Below are positions 1-9,229 of a DNA stretch of 64,000 nucleotides, one piece after another (within the stretch, counting starts at the first letter, position 1; every line of letters begins with the position of its first letter). A program made the position numbers and the translations under genes. The stretch comes from Planococcus ruber (lineage in GTDB: Bacteria > Bacillota > Bacilli > Bacillales_A > Planococcaceae). A model generated the notes under the pieces. The model made no database searches and was not told the origin of the DNA. It saw only the letters and a program-made list of their open reading frames with translations. The stretch lies in assembly GCF_022819085.1 (NCBI RefSeq), contig NZ_JALHAG010000011.1, positions 62,001-126,000 on the forward strand. The letters are read 5' to 3'.

Positions 1-529
1 TACCGATTTGGCGGGCTTCCATAATGTCCGCCTCTACTTCTGCAAGAAAACGGTCAGAGGCAAGAACTTCTTTCGCTTCTATCCGGTCCAAGCCGACCTC
101 TTCAATAATAGCCAATAAAACTTCTGCATCGCCAATATTTTTGGCTTCGATAAAGTAATGGTGCAGCAAACTTTCCGTAAGCTCAGGAGCTTTGCCTTTC
201 TCTTCCGCCCATTTCACTAGACGGTGGGCGGCCATGGTATTGGCTTCGACCATGCCGTCAAAATTATATTCAAGGCCCACAGTACGCGCGTGCTGCGCTA
301 CGCCTTTCGTCATTTCCTTCGCTTGCTCTACTGTCTGCCCCATTTTCTTCGCTAACGATTCGTAAGTTGAAATCGTGGAATCGACGGGTGTATCGGGGTT
401 TAACTGATATGCTTTAAATGAAATTTCAGCCTGCGGCTCAAACCCAGTTCGTTTCAATGCTTGTTCAAGTGTTCGTTTGCCTATGTAGCAAAACGGGCAT
501 ACGTAATCTGACCAAATTTCGATTTTCAT
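1..529 (-). CDS. DsbA family oxidoreductase (FrnE-like), C-terminus outside window
   Basis: Partial gene; about 176 N-terminal residues are visible and the C-terminus lies beyond the left edge. The protein begins MKIEIWSDYVCPFCYIG, so the thioredoxin-fold active site is C11-P-F-C14, followed by the long helical insertion typical of the DsbA/FrnE/HCCA-isomerase group. Such proteins are cytosolic thiol-disulfide oxidoreductases; no signal peptide is seen, which agrees. The ATG is preceded by a strong AGAGGTGG site about 8 nt upstream. Family is clear; the substrate is unknown. Confidence 0.9.
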   Translation of the reverse strand, partial: MKIEIWSDYVCPFCYIGKRTLEQALKRTGFEPQAEISFKAYQLNPDTPVDSTISTYESLAKKMGQTVEQAKEMTKGVAQHARTVGLEYNFDGMVEANTMAAHRLVKWAEEKGKAPELTESLLHHYFIEAKNIGDAEVLLAIIEEVGLDRIEAKEVLASDRFLAEVEADIMEARQIG

Positions 530-590
530 TATATCCACCTCTTTAAATAACTATAACAACGAAAAACAAGACCCTCAATTTTTTTGCTTA

Positions 591-755
591 GGACAACCGA
601 AAAGCGACGGCACCCGCTTAGCTCCGAAAGGCATAAGACGGTTCAGCGGAGCGGCGCTCTTTGCCGCATAGCTGAGCTGGCTTATGACCCGAGGAGCTGG
701 GTCGCCGGAGTCTGGACAACCGAAAAGCGACGGCACCCGCTTAGCTCCGAAAGGC
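591..755 (-). repeat. Intergenic hairpin repeat, copy A, flanked by 42-nt exact direct repeats
   Basis: The 42 bases at 591-632 recur exactly at 714-755. Between them lies a unit whose arms can pair: CATAAG near 634 with CTTATG near 681, and an inner GCGGC/GCCGC-type stem. The unit matches, on the opposite strand, the middle unit of the repeat at 40264-40665 and the unit at 27446-27570. A 76-codon open frame crosses it but is only the repeat read through. With the short flanks this fills the 276-bp gap between the DsbA-like gene and ppaC. Confidence 0.85.
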
Positions 756-781
756 GACTACACCTGCCAGAAAACCGCAAT

Positions 782-811
782 AAAAAAACTGACCCCATAA
801 AGGGATCAGCT
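782..811 (-). terminator. Terminator of ppaC
   Basis: On the minus strand CTGATCCC pairs with GGGGTCAG (one G-U) around a TTTAT loop, followed by a run of seven T. The stem overlaps the last codons and stop of ppaC. Confidence 0.8.
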
Positions 812-1732
812 TAATGCTTCAGTGATGACTGGAACAATTTGTTTTTTGCGGGAAACGACACCTGGCAACAGCACTCGGTTATCGACCACACTTGCTTTAA
901 ATGCACCTTCAATGATTCCTGCTTTTTTGCCAAGAACGATGGCTACTGAATCGTTGTTTAAAATATCGGTTACCACAAAAGTAAACAGGTCCAATTCTTT
1001 TTTCGCAATGACTTGTTCCATCAATACTTCCAATTCAGCTTGGCGGCCAATGACTTCATTGACATCAATCGCATTGACTTGAGCCACTTCAAAACGGTGG
1101 TCGCCGGCTTCAAATTCCTTTGAGTCCAAAGACATCAAGTCTTCCAATGTTTTATTGCTCAAATCCGCCCCTGCTTTTAACATCGCTAGACCATATTCAG
1201 CCGCATCGACTCCGGCAATTTCAGCCAGCTCTTTTGCAGCTGCCACATCTTGAGGCGTGCACGTCGGCGATTTGAACAAAAGAGAATCCGAAAGGATGGC
1301 TGACAACATAAGGCCTGCCATATCCGCCGGGACCTCCACTTCGTTTTCCTTGAACAATTTCAGCAGAATGGTTGCTGTACAGCCGACAGGTTCCGCACGG
1401 AAATAAAGCGGATCCGTTGTTTCGAAATTGGCAATCCGGTGGTGGTCGATCACTTCGATCACTTGAACATCGCTAATATCTTCAGCGCTCTGTTGGCGCT
1501 CGTTGTGGTCGACAAGAATAACTTGCGATACTTCTTCTGAAACACGTTTGACAAGACGCGGTTCAGCTGCTGAGAATTTCTCCAATGCAAATAAAGTTTC
1601 GTTATTCAGATCACCCAACCGAATCGGCTCAGCGTCCATTCCGAGTTGGTTTTTTAAGTATGCATATGAAATAGCCGAACAAATGGAATCCGTATCTGGA
1701 TTTTGATGGCCTAATACAAAAACGTTTGACAT
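806..1732 (-). CDS. ppaC: Manganese-dependent inorganic pyrophosphatase (family II, DHH)
   Basis: 308 residues, the usual length for family II pyrophosphatase, which hydrolyses pyrophosphate to phosphate in the cytosol and drives biosynthesis forward. The N-terminal metal site HQNPDTDS is at residues 9-16, the DHH signature (IDHHRIANF) at about 95-103, and the C-terminal substrate-binding SRKKQ at about 295-299 in the DHHA2 domain. The start ATG follows an AGGGGGC site. Monocistronic, with its own terminator. Identification is firm. Confidence 0.97.
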   Translation of the reverse strand: MSNVFVLGHQNPDTDSICSAISYAYLKNQLGMDAEPIRLGDLNNETLFALEKFSAAEPRLVKRVSEEVSQVILVDHNERQQSAEDISDVQVIEVIDHHRIANFETTDPLYFRAEPVGCTATILLKLFKENEVEVPADMAGLMLSAILSDSLLFKSPTCTPQDVAAAKELAEIAGVDAAEYGLAMLKAGADLSNKTLEDLMSLDSKEFEAGDHRFEVAQVNAIDVNEVIGRQAELEVLMEQVIAKKELDLFTFVVTDILNNDSVAIVLGKKAGIIEGAFKASVVDNRVLLPGVVSRKKQIVPVITEALS

Positions 1733-2061
1733 GATTTTGCCCCCTGATTAATGTTAGTTTCCGTGCTTATTTTACCACAAGTAGAAGTGGAGCCAAAATA
1801 CATTTGGCCTTTGATAATTTATTGTATATTTTCCATTGGAAATTTCAACGGATTTTTTTAAAAAGAAATAAAAATTTCTAAATTATCAAATTTATTAATA
1901 CAATTAGGCTAATTTATTACTACTATTATACATTTTCTTACCTTTTTATAGGTATTTTAAAATTCATTTCATAAAATTTAAAAAATTATATACATTCCAA
2001 TAGGACAAATGATATAATTCTCATAACTTATAGCAATAAAAATAGAAAGGGGAAATTTTTT
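1733..2061. other. AT-rich intergenic region between divergent ppaC and GNAT genes
   Basis: About 330 bp, strongly AT-rich, no credible ORF or RNA gene. It should hold both divergent promoters. On the plus strand a TATAAT at 2013-2018 is the best -10 for the downstream gene, with only a weak -35 (TATACA near 1988). Nothing else recognised. Confidence 0.5.
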
Positions 2062-2865
2062 GTGACTATATTACTGGAAAAAAAATACATTCCTTTGTCC
2101 GACTATTTTTCATCTGCTTCCAATCCCGTGATCACGTTGACATTTACAGAAATCGAACAAATTATGGGGCAGCAATTGCCCAATGCAGCCTATTTGAATA
2201 GAAGCTGGTGGAAAAAGACAAAACCGCCGGCCAAACATTTCCATGCCTGGATGGATGCGGGCTACTATGTCAGCCAAGTGGAAACCAACCGCTTTGTCCG
2301 ATTTGAAAAAATCGATGCTTCAGGCGATCGCCATTCAAAACACCATAACCGAAATGAAGACATTCTATTGATTCGTTCTGCCGGACATGGGGACGCCCGT
2401 TCGCTGATCACCTTACAGAAAATCGTAGAAGCAGAATCCGAATATATGCTGTACGGAAAAGATGAGCGCCACCAGTCTACCCAAAGTGTCCGCAAACAAA
2501 TCATCGACTGGAAGCAGCAGGGCCATTCGACCATCCTGATTGCCATCTTAAACGGTGAACCTGTCGGCTATTTGATGATTATGGGCAATGAAGCAAAACG
2601 CGCAGCCCACCGTGCATCTCTTGAATTAGGCATTCAAAAACACGCACATAAAAAAGGAATTGCCACTTCCCTGCTCAAGAAAGCCGAAGAATGGGCAGCA
2701 ACCAAAGGGGTGACGCGCCTCGAGACCACTGTCGTCGAACGAAATACTCCTGGCCGCAAACTTTACGATAAAGCCGGCTATGTAAAAGAAGGCACGCGCA
2801 AAAATTCCTTGATCATTAACGATCAAGCTTTGAACGAAGTGTATTTAGCTAAATTCCTAGATTAA
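2062..2865 (+). CDS. DUF7662-like N-terminal domain fused to GNAT acetyltransferase
   Basis: 267 residues starting at GTG, with a GAAAGGGG ribosome site about 10 nt upstream. Residues about 10-75 (PLSDYF, LTFTEIEQIMG, LPNAAY, WWKK, HAWMDAGYYV) look like the DUF7662 domain usually found alone or beside nucleases and DNA-binding modules. Residues about 100-267 form a GNAT domain with the acetyl-CoA loop QKHAHKKGIATSL and the C-terminal YDKAGYVKEG segment. The acetylation target is unknown. Monocistronic. Confidence 0.8.
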   Translation: MTILLEKKYIPLSDYFSSASNPVITLTFTEIEQIMGQQLPNAAYLNRSWWKKTKPPAKHFHAWMDAGYYVSQVETNRFVRFEKIDASGDRHSKHHNRNEDILLIRSAGHGDARSLITLQKIVEAESEYMLYGKDERHQSTQSVRKQIIDWKQQGHSTILIAILNGEPVGYLMIMGNEAKRAAHRASLELGIQKHAHKKGIATSLLKKAEEWAATKGVTRLETTVVERNTPGRKLYDKAGYVKEGTRKNSLIINDQALNEVYLAKFLD

Positions 2866-2893
2866 AAGAGGCTCGCATCCGCGAGCCTCTTTC
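2864..2893. terminator. Bidirectional terminator between GNAT gene and arsB
   Basis: AAGAGGCTCGC pairs perfectly with GCGAGCCTCTT around an ATCC loop, with A/T runs on both sides. It serves the two convergent genes. Confidence 0.88.
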
Positions 2894-2896
2894 TAT

Positions 2897-4192
2897 TTAA
2901 TGCAATATTGTCAGCCAGAGATACAGGCCGGTCAAGGTGATGAGTAAAGTCGGGAGCGTCAAGATGATTCCAATTTTGAAATAATAGCCCCAACTGATTT
3001 CCACGCCTTTCACTTTAAGGACATGAAGCCATAAAAGCGTTGCGAGAGAGCCGATCGGCGTGATTTTAGGCCCAAGATCCGAACCGATGACGTTCGCGTA
3101 AATTAACGCTTCCCTTACTGCCCCCGTCGTGTTCGTTTCAGAAATCGCCAATGCATCGATCATGACGGTTGGCATATTGTTCATGACAGATGAAAGAAGT
3201 GCTGCGATAAAGCCCATGCCAATCGTCGCTGCATACAGACCGTGCCCCGCTGTCCATTCAATCACTGTCGCCAGTACCGACGTAAGTCCCGCATTCCGCA
3301 AACCGTAGACCACTACATACATTCCTACAGAGAAAAAGACAATCGCCCATGGTGCACCTTTTAATACCGCTTTTGTATGTACGGCTTCACTTCTTCGTGC
3401 AATAGCCAAGAACAGGACAGCGACGGCGCCAGCTATAAGCGATACGGGAATTTCAAGCGGCCCGCTGATGAAATAGCCGACAAGCAAGATAGCCAAAACC
3501 ACCCAAGCGAGACGGAACATTTTCAAATCTTTTATTGCCGAAGCGGGTGTTTTCAATGCGCTGGCATCGAATTGCTTCGGAATGGATTTCCGGAAGTAAA
3601 GATATAGCACAAGCATACTCGCACCAATGCTAAAGAAGTTCGGGACGACCATTCGAATGGCGTATTCCGTAAAACTGATGCCGAAAAAGTCGGCAGAGAC
3701 GATATTGACCAAGTTGCTGACGACAAACGGCAGCGATGCCGTATCGGCAATGAAGCCTGAAGCCATGATGAACGGCAGGATCATTGCGTCTTTGAATTTC
3801 AATGCCCGGACCATCGCAAGGACAATCGGCGTGATGATCAGCGCAGCCCCGTCATTCGCAAATAACGCCGAAACCACAGCTCCAAGAATAATGACGAGGA
3901 AAAACATGCGCAATCCGCTTCCTTTTGCGAATCTGGCTGTATGCAATGCTGCCCATTCAAAGAAGCCAACCTCGTCCAAAATCAAGGAAATGATAATAAG
4001 CGCAACGAATGTCAAAGTGGCATTCCAGACGATGCCGGTTACATCCCAGACATCGCCTAGGTCAACCACTCCCACAAGCAAAGCTACTGCAGCACCGGCC
4101 ATCGCAGACCAGCCGATTGATAAATTCCGCGGCTGGGCAATAACAAAAAATAAGGTGACTATAAAAATAAATACGGCTAACCAAACATCCAC
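2897..4192 (-). CDS. arsB: ArsB-type arsenite/antimonite efflux permease
   Basis: 431 residues, almost wholly hydrophobic with 10-12 predicted membrane segments, matching the ArsB/NhaD ion-transporter superfamily. The [13 protein letters not shown] and [21 protein letters not shown] segments are typical of ArsB, which exports As(III) or Sb(III). Start is GTG at 4192, only 15 nt after the arsR stop, so the two are co-transcribed. No arsenate reductase (arsC) is in the window. A different anion substrate cannot be excluded from sequence alone, but the arsR partner supports arsenic. Confidence 0.92.
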   Translation of the reverse strand: MDVWLAVFIFIVTLFFVIAQPRNLSIGWSAMAGAAVALLVGVVDLGDVWDVTGIVWNATLTFVALIIISLILDEVGFFEWAALHTARFAKGSGLRMFFLVIILGAVVSALFANDGAALIITPIVLAMVRALKFKDAMILPFIMASGFIADTASLPFVVSNLVNIVSADFFGISFTEYAIRMVVPNFFSIGASMLVLYLYFRKSIPKQFDASALKTPASAIKDLKMFRLAWVVLAILLVGYFISGPLEIPVSLIAGAVAVLFLAIARRSEAVHTKAVLKGAPWAIVFFSVGMYVVVYGLRNAGLTSVLATVIEWTAGHGLYAATIGMGFIAALLSSVMNNMPTVMIDALAISETNTTGAVREALIYANVIGSDLGPKITPIGSLATLLWLHVLKVKGVEISWGYYFKIGIILTLPTLLITLTGLYLWLTILH

Positions 4193-4207
4193 GTTCTTTA
4201 CAACTCC

Positions 4208-4537
4208 CTACTCACAAACAACTTTTTTTCCTCCAGCTTTTAACGTTTCAATCGTCCGCTCCGGTTCAGGAAGCAAACTTAATAGATGAATCAAGATCGG
4301 ATACTGTGCATGCCGGATATTCAACGACCAAATTGTCCAACGCCCTCGCTTTTCTTCCAGCACCAACTCTGCTTGCTTTAACTTTTTCATGTGTTGGCTG
4401 ATTGCAGGCTGCGTCATATTCATCAGTTCTGTAAATTCACAAATGCATAATGAATCCTTCATCAAATACTTTAAGATCCGCATCCGGTTGCTGTCTCCGA
4501 TTGCTTTCAAATAAGATTCCATTTGAAAATAATCCAA
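4208..4537 (-). CDS. arsR: ArsR/SmtB family metalloregulatory repressor
   Basis: 109 residues with the ArsR winged helix; the recognition helix region is MTQPAISQHMKKLKQAEL. The sensor helix carries SLCICEF (about residues 29-35), the two-cysteine alpha-3 motif that binds As(III)/Sb(III) and releases DNA. The most likely start is TTG at 4537, placed just after GAAGGTGAAGGG; an in-frame ATG at 4522 has no such site. First gene of an arsR-arsB operon and probably autoregulated through the palindrome at 4574-4589. Confidence 0.93.
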   Translation of the reverse strand: MDYFQMESYLKAIGDSNRMRILKYLMKDSLCICEFTELMNMTQPAISQHMKKLKQAELVLEEKRGRWTIWSLNIRHAQYPILIHLLSLLPEPERTIETLKAGGKKVVCE

Positions 4538-4568
4538 TTCCCTTCACCTTCTTTGCTATAATTCATTT

Positions 4569-4597
4569 ATTATATAAGTGTTTGCTTATTAATACAA
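4569..4597 (-). promoter_or_regulatory. arsR promoter with operator-like palindrome in the spacer
   Basis: On the minus strand TTGTAT (4592-4597) and TATAAT (4569-4574) are separated by exactly 17 nt. The spacer contains ATAAGCAAACACTTAT (4574-4589), with perfect 5-bp arms around a 6-nt centre, where a bound ArsR would block RNA polymerase. The operator role is inferred from position. Confidence 0.75.
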
Positions 4598-4647
4598 TAG
4601 GTAATTGAGAAAACCTAAACTAGAAAACAACGCATTTTTTACATAGA

Positions 4648-4683
4648 AAAGCCCCGTCAGCAAATGCTGACAGGGCCTTTTAT
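4648..4683 (-). terminator. Terminator of the DJ-1/PfpI gene
   Basis: GCCCTGTCAGC and GCTGACGGGGC pair around an ATTT loop on the minus strand (one G-U), followed by TTTTC. It separates the PfpI gene from arsR. Confidence 0.85.
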
Positions 4684-4688
4684 ACATT

Positions 4689-5213
4689 TTACGCTAATTG
4701 TTCAAGCAAACGAAGCGATTCCCGGTTGAATGCCGGAATATCGTCCGGCTGGCGGCTTGTCACCAATTGATCTTGGCAGACAGCCACTTCTTCGTCTACT
4801 AATTTCGCACCTGCATATTCCATGTCCACTTGGATGGATTTATAGCCAGTTGCTTTACGCCCTTCAAGCGCTTTAGCCGTAATCAATAACTGAGGGCCAT
4901 GGCAAATGGCGAAAACCGGTTTTTTCGCATCCATGAATGCTTTCGTAAACGCAACAAAACGGTCGTCCGCACGCAATTGGTCCGGAGAGAATCCGCCTGG
5001 CAAGAATAGCGCATCGTAGTCTTCGGGATTTACATCATCAATCCCTTTGTCGATTGTAACGACAGCCTCGCCTTGTTTGCCTGTCACTTCTTTGCCTGCT
5101 TCCTCTTCGATCGTAAAGACCTCATGACCTGCATCATTGAATGCTTTTTGCGGATCTGTATATTCCACATCTTCGAACATATCGGTAATTAAAGTTGCAA
5201 TTTTAGCCACCAT
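4689..5213 (-). CDS. DJ-1/PfpI family protein (type 1 glutamine amidotransferase-like; YfkM-like)
   Basis: 174 residues from ATG 5213, chosen over an upstream frame extension because AAGGAGTGG lies just before it and because the family is about 170 residues long. The nucleophile elbow is AICHG with Cys104-His105, in the usual DJ-1/PfpI/YhbO-YfkM position. Members act as general-stress chaperone, deglycase or protease-like proteins; the true activity of this group is debated. The carboxyl end (LVTSRQPDDIPAFNRE) is typical. Monocistronic with its own terminator. Confidence 0.9.
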   Translation of the reverse strand: MVAKIATLITDMFEDVEYTDPQKAFNDAGHEVFTIEEEAGKEVTGKQGEAVVTIDKGIDDVNPEDYDALFLPGGFSPDQLRADDRFVAFTKAFMDAKKPVFAICHGPQLLITAKALEGRKATGYKSIQVDMEYAGAKLVDEEVAVCQDQLVTSRQPDDIPAFNRESLRLLEQLA

Positions 5214-5281
5214 CTTCCACTCCTTCTGTTTTAAGTGTTCTCCCTTATTATTCCACGTGAGTGCCACTTTAAACATGAAGT

Positions 5282-5872
5282 TCAACGAAATTTTGAAACA
5301 AATGGATTGTCCTGTTCAAAGAACCGGTACGGATAACTGACCGCTTCGAGTGAATTCCCGATGCCGACGCGCGGCCCTGCTGCAATCGCATGGACCGGTT
5401 CGCCTTCCGCAATATACAAAGGGCGCTCTGTAAAATGATGGCCATAATAATCCATCGTAATGCCCATCGCTTTTGTCAATTTCCCTGGACCGCTTGTCCA
5501 TTGTTTGATCGGCAGATGGCGCCCTCTAAGCTCTGCCATCAAATCGATGCCTTCAACCGGCTCGACCGCGCGTATTAAAATCGCACGCGGTGTATCCACG
5601 GGTCCGCTGACTACATTAATGAGCGTATGGGTGTGCATCTGGTACGTATAAACGAGGCCGGCTCGACCGAACATCACCTCGGTCCGTTTCGTCCGGCGGT
5701 TGCCGAAACTATGGGCGGCCCGGTCTTCTGCTCCCATATAAGCTTCCGTTTCAACAATCCTCCCGGCTACAATGCCTTCTGGCAGTTCATGGACAAGAAT
5801 CTGCCCGAGCAAACTGCGCGATAATTCAAGAGTCGGCGCTTCATAGAAGTCCGCTGTTAAAGGTGTAAACAT
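5282..5872 (-). CDS. DNA-3-methyladenine glycosylase (AAG/MPG family)
   Basis: 196 residues, a complete AAG/MPG-fold base-excision glycosylase that removes 3-methyladenine and other alkylated purines. Characteristic segments are RIVETEAYMGAEDRAAHSFGNRRTKRTEVMFG (catalytic Glu in the ETEAY motif, about residue 42), the AGLVYTYQMHTHTLINVVS stretch, and the C-terminal RVGIGNS. Start ATG is preceded by GGAGGGATG. Similar to Bacillus YxlJ. It lies 13-70 nt from its neighbours with no obvious operon partner. Confidence 0.95.
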   Translation of the reverse strand: MFTPLTADFYEAPTLELSRSLLGQILVHELPEGIVAGRIVETEAYMGAEDRAAHSFGNRRTKRTEVMFGRAGLVYTYQMHTHTLINVVSGPVDTPRAILIRAVEPVEGIDLMAELRGRHLPIKQWTSGPGKLTKAMGITMDYYGHHFTERPLYIAEGEPVHAIAAGPRVGIGNSLEAVSYPYRFFEQDNPFVSKFR

Positions 5873-5895
5873 TCGTGCATCCCTCCTATCCGCAA

Positions 5896-6666
5896 TTATA
5901 CCGAATGAGGGGCGGTTACCGCTTGAATAAGGGGTTCAATTTCTTCGATTGTTTGATTTCGGAAAGCCTCTACAATGGCACTTCCTACAATAAATCCATC
6001 CACATCTTCCCGCAGCATATCGACGTGCTGGACTTTGGAGATTCCGAAACCGGCATAAACCGGCACCGGACTCTTTTCCCGCACTTTTCTTGTAAATGTC
6101 CGGACGTCCTCCGAAATCTGGTCGCGCGCTCCGGTAATCCCCGTTACCGTAACCGCATAGACAAATCCTTCCGCTTCCTGAAGAATGGCTTCCAAACGCT
6201 TTTCTGTAGTAGTCAAGGTCACCAACTGGATCAACGCCACATCTTCTTTCTTTAAAAACGCTTGAGCCAATTGGCGGTGCTCATAAGGCAAATCCGGAAT
6301 AATGACACCGGAGACCCGCGCTTTCTTGCATTCTTTCGCAAAACGCTCTACCCCATAACTAATGACGGGATTTAAATAAGTCATGATCAGCAATGGCACT
6401 TCCACCTCAAACGTCCAACTCGCCATTTCTTTCAGCACTTTTTCCAAAGTGACCCCGGCTTTTAGCGCGCGGTTGCCAGCTGCTTCAATCGTCGGCCCGT
6501 CTGCCACTGGATCTGAAAATGGAATCCCGATTTCGATGGCAGTCACGCCCGCCTTCTGCAGATAAAGAACTTGTTCGCTTAATTTTTCAAGACCGCCGTC
6601 TCCCGCCATAATATATGCTACAAACGCTTTTGCATCTTGTTCCTTCAGCAATTTCAACCGGTTCAT
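5896..6666 (-). CDS. trpA: Tryptophan synthase alpha subunit
   Basis: 256 residues. TrpA cleaves indole-3-glycerol phosphate to indole and glyceraldehyde 3-phosphate and passes indole to TrpB. The catalytic region [15 protein letters not shown] carries the Glu and Asp acid/base pair, and the phosphate loop is GFGISK...VGSAIV near the C-terminus. The start overlaps the trpB stop by 4 bp (ATGA), so it is translationally coupled. Last gene of the operon. Confidence 0.97.
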   Translation of the reverse strand: MNRLKLLKEQDAKAFVAYIMAGDGGLEKLSEQVLYLQKAGVTAIEIGIPFSDPVADGPTIEAAGNRALKAGVTLEKVLKEMASWTFEVEVPLLIMTYLNPVISYGVERFAKECKKARVSGVIIPDLPYEHRQLAQAFLKKEDVALIQLVTLTTTEKRLEAILQEAEGFVYAVTVTGITGARDQISEDVRTFTRKVREKSPVPVYAGFGISKVQHVDMLREDVDGFIVGSAIVEAFRNQTIEEIEPLIQAVTAPHSV

Positions 6667-7856
6667 GACAAGCCCTCCAATCGCTCTGCATAGGTGGCCA
6701 TATCTTTATCGCCGCGGCCTGATACACAGATCACCAAAATTTCATCCTTGCCCATCGTTTTGGCTGTTTTTTCTGCCTGTGCAATAGCATGTGCAGATTC
6801 GAGCGCCGGAATAATCCCTTCGAGGCGCGAGAAAGAAACGACAGCTTCAAGCGCTTCCTGATCGGTAATGGATTCGTACTTCACTCGTCCGATATCCGCT
6901 AAATACGCATGTTCCGGACCGATTCCCGGGTAATCCAACCCCGCTGAAATGGAATGGGCTTCCAACACTTGGCCGGCATCGGTCTGCAGCAATTTCATAA
7001 AGGCGCCGTGCAGGACACCTTCCGTACCTTTCGTCATTGTTGCCGCGTGCTTTTCCGTATCGAGCCCTTCACCGGATGCTTCTACGCCGATCAAACGGAC
7101 GGATTCGTCTTTCAAGAACGGATAGAACATGCCAATCGCATTGCTCCCTCCTCCGACACAAGCGAGAACCGTATCCGGCAACCGGCCTTCATGCTGAACG
7201 ATTTGGCGCTTCGTTTCTTCACCGATTACGCTCTGGAAATCCCGCACCATCGTCGGGAACGGATGCGGCCCTAATGCTGAGCCGATTAAATAATGTGTAT
7301 CCTCTACATTTGTGACCCAGTAGCGCAGCGCTTCATTGACGGCATCTTTTAATGTCGAGCTGCCTTTTGTCACACTTTCCACTTTCGCTCCCAATAGTTT
7401 CATGCGGAATACATTCAGCTGCTGGCGTTTAATGTCTTCCTCTCCCATGAAAATGACGCATTCCAAATCAAATAGCGCACAAATGGTGGCAGTCGCCACA
7501 CCGTGCTGGCCGGCTCCCGTTTCCGCTACGATTTTCCGTTTCCCCATCCGCATCGCAAGCAATGCCTGCCCAATCGCATTATTGATTTTATGGGCGCCTG
7601 TATGATTTAAATCTTCCCGTTTCAAATAAACTTTCGGTCCGCCCCACGCTTCTGTTAACCGCTTCGCAAACGTCAAAGGCTGTTCACGGCCGACATATTC
7701 GCTTAAATAATGGTGATATTCTTCTTTAAAGGCAGGATCGCCTTTCGCTTCCATATAAGCATCCTCTAATTCTTTTACTGCTTTCATCAAGGTCTCGGGC
7801 ACGAATTGCCCGCCGTATTTTCCGAAAAATCCTGTTTTGTCTGCTGTCTGCTGCAT
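6663..7856 (-). CDS. trpB: Tryptophan synthase beta subunit (likely independent internal start)
   Basis: If translated from the internal ATG at 7856 the product is 397 residues, the normal TrpB length. That ATG is preceded by AAAGGGTGA with good spacing, a credible ribosome site. PLP lysine lies in [10 protein letters not shown], the PLP-phosphate loop is GGGSNAIG, and the C-terminal SGRGDKD is typical. TrpB condenses indole and serine to tryptophan. The same frame continues upstream through trpF with no stop; see the fused entry. Confidence 0.93.
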   Translation of the reverse strand: MQQTADKTGFFGKYGGQFVPETLMKAVKELEDAYMEAKGDPAFKEEYHHYLSEYVGREQPLTFAKRLTEAWGGPKVYLKREDLNHTGAHKINNAIGQALLAMRMGKRKIVAETGAGQHGVATATICALFDLECVIFMGEEDIKRQQLNVFRMKLLGAKVESVTKGSSTLKDAVNEALRYWVTNVEDTHYLIGSALGPHPFPTMVRDFQSVIGEETKRQIVQHEGRLPDTVLACVGGGSNAIGMFYPFLKDESVRLIGVEASGEGLDTEKHAATMTKGTEGVLHGAFMKLLQTDAGQVLEAHSISAGLDYPGIGPEHAYLADIGRVKYESITDQEALEAVVSFSRLEGIIPALESAHAIAQAEKTAKTMGKDEILVICVSGRGDKDMATYAERLEGLS

Positions 7857-8459
7857 CGAATCACCCTTTGCCTGTTGAATGAATTGCTGGATTTTCACTT
7901 CATCTTTTCGTCCGTCCGTTTCGACGCCGCTTGATACATCGACCATATAAGGCCCGGTTTGATGGACAGCCGCTTTTACGTTTTCCGCATTCAAGCCGCC
8001 AGCCAAAATTAGGCGGGACGCTTCAATTTCTGCCTCTTCGAGCAGCGTCCAATCAAAAACGTGTCCGCTCCCTCCCCGGTAATCCGTTCCGGGCGCATCA
8101 ACCAATACAAAATCCGCAACAGAATTCTCAAGCCGCGCCACATCTTCTTTCCCGCGAATGGAGAATGCCTGAATGACAGGAACTTTAATCTCCTGCACTA
8201 GTTCATCCGGTTCATCACCATGAAGCTGCACCATTGTCAGCGGCACCTTTTCAACCGTTTCTTCAATTTCTTCTATAGAAGCATTGACAAAGACGCCGAT
8301 TTTTTCTGCACTGACCGGCGCATGCTTCGCCAGTTCCGCTGCCCGTTCGATCGATACGCGCCTTTTGCTCGGCGCAAAAACAAACCCAATCGCATCGGCC
8401 TCTTTCGCCGCTTCCACATGCCGCTCTTCCATCAGTCCGCAAATTTTCACTTTCGTCAT
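6663..8459 (-). CDS. trpF: Continuous TrpF-TrpB open frame (phosphoribosylanthranilate isomerase joined to TrpB)
   Basis: From ATG 8459 (GTGGAGG ribosome site, ATGA overlap with trpC) the frame encodes TrpF for about 200 residues: KICGL with the catalytic Cys, FVLVDAP with the catalytic Asp, and the phosphate loop [12 protein letters not shown]. It then runs without a stop through [11 protein letters not shown] into TrpB. TrpF isomerises phosphoribosyl anthranilate. In Bacillus the two genes are separate. A TGA sits out of frame at the junction (AAGGGTGATTCGATG), so a one-base difference would restore a normal trpF stop directly before trpB. Real fusion, coupled read-through or sequence error are all possible. 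Confidence 0.85.
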   Translation of the reverse strand: MTKVKICGLMEERHVEAAKEADAIGFVFAPSKRRVSIERAAELAKHAPVSAEKIGVFVNASIEEIEETVEKVPLTMVQLHGDEPDELVQEIKVPVIQAFSIRGKEDVARLENSVADFVLVDAPGTDYRGGSGHVFDWTLLEEAEIEASRLILAGGLNAENVKAAVHQTGPYMVDVSSGVETDGRKDEVKIQQFIQQAKGDSMQQTADKTGFFGKYGGQFVPETLMKAVKELEDAYMEAKGDPAFKEEYHHYLSEYVGREQPLTFAKRLTEAWGGPKVYLKREDLNHTGAHKINNAIGQALLAMRMGKRKIVAETGAGQHGVATATICALFDLECVIFMGEEDIKRQQLNVFRMKLLGAKVESVTKGSSTLKDAVNEALRYWVTNVEDTHYLIGSALGPHPFPTMVRDFQSVIGEETKRQIVQHEGRLPDTVLACVGGGSNAIGMFYPFLKDESVRLIGVEASGEGLDTEKHAATMTKGTEGVLHGAFMKLLQTDAGQVLEAHSISAGLDYPGIGPEHAYLADIGRVKYESITDQEALEAVVSFSRLEGIIPALESAHAIAQAEKTAKTMGKDEILVICVSGRGDKDMATYAERLEGLS

Positions 8460-9229
8460 TTGATCGCCTCCACTGCCGTGGCTTCTTCGATCCATTGCCC
8501 TGGATCCTCTGCTCTCATCAGCGTCTCGCCGACCAAAATCCCAGAAGCGCCGCAGCCGTAAACAAACGCGGCGTCTTCTTTTGTCCGAAGCCCGCTTTCG
8601 CTGATTAATACACGCTCGCCGTCGAAAGGAAATCTCGCTGCCAATTCAGCCGTGCGTTCAAGCGATACGTCAAATGTTTTCAAGTCCCGGTTATTGATGC
8701 CGATTAATCGGGCGTCCACTGCCAAAGCGCTCGTTAATTCTTCTTCGTCATGGACTTCCACTAAAACTTCCAGCCCAATTGCCGTAGCATGGCGGTATAA
8801 TCGCTGCAGCTCCTGATCTTCCAAAGCTGCCGCGATCAACAAAACAATCGTCGCTCCGGCTCCTTTTGCCCGGTCAATCTGAATTTCACTGATCATGAAA
8901 TCTTTGCAGAGAACCGGAATTGATACGGCTTGCGCCACTTTTTGCAAGTCCTTGATCGACCCTTTAAAATATGTTTCATCCGTCAAAACTGAAATGGCCG
9001 CTGCACCGGCATGCTCGTATTTCTGTGCCTGAGCCACAATGTCCACTTCCATTTGAATGGCCCCTTTGGACGGAGATGCCCGTTTGATTTCCGCAATGAC
9101 CCCATTCTTTTTCTTAAGATGGTCTAGCAGCTTTGATTTCCCGGGAAATACATGGGACATTTGCTCTTCTTTCTTGTAAGCCTGTATTTCCTGCCGTTTC
9201 GTTGCGATGATTTTATCGAGAATGTTCAC
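8456..9229 (-). CDS. trpC: Indole-3-glycerol phosphate synthase
   Basis: 257 residues of the TrpC TIM barrel. It makes indole-3-glycerol phosphate from CdRP. Signature [10 protein letters not shown] is at about residues 47-56, with catalytic lysines there and in VLCKDFMI, and ISESGL and [14 protein letters not shown] at the C-terminal phosphate site. It overlaps trpD by 4 bp at its start and trpF by 4 bp at its end (ATGA both), showing tight translational coupling. Confidence 0.97.
   Translation of the reverse strand: MNILDKIIATKRQEIQAYKKEEQMSHVFPGKSKLLDHLKKKNGVIAEIKRASPSKGAIQMEVDIVAQAQKYEHAGAAAISVLTDETYFKGSIKDLQKVAQAVSIPVLCKDFMISEIQIDRAKGAGATIVLLIAAALEDQELQRLYRHATAIGLEVLVEVHDEEELTSALAVDARLIGINNRDLKTFDVSLERTAELAARFPFDGERVLISESGLRTKEDAAFVYGCGASGILVGETLMRAEDPGQWIEEATAVEAIK

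Noticed and set aside
584-814. 76-codon ORF on the plus strand
   Set aside because: It is the hairpin repeat of copy A read through; the peptide repeats because the 42-bp direct repeat does, and there is no ribosome site.
3627-4289. 220-codon ORF on the plus strand
   Set aside because: Antisense shadow of arsB and the end of arsR, with no ribosome site and low-complexity Thr/Ala/Ile composition.
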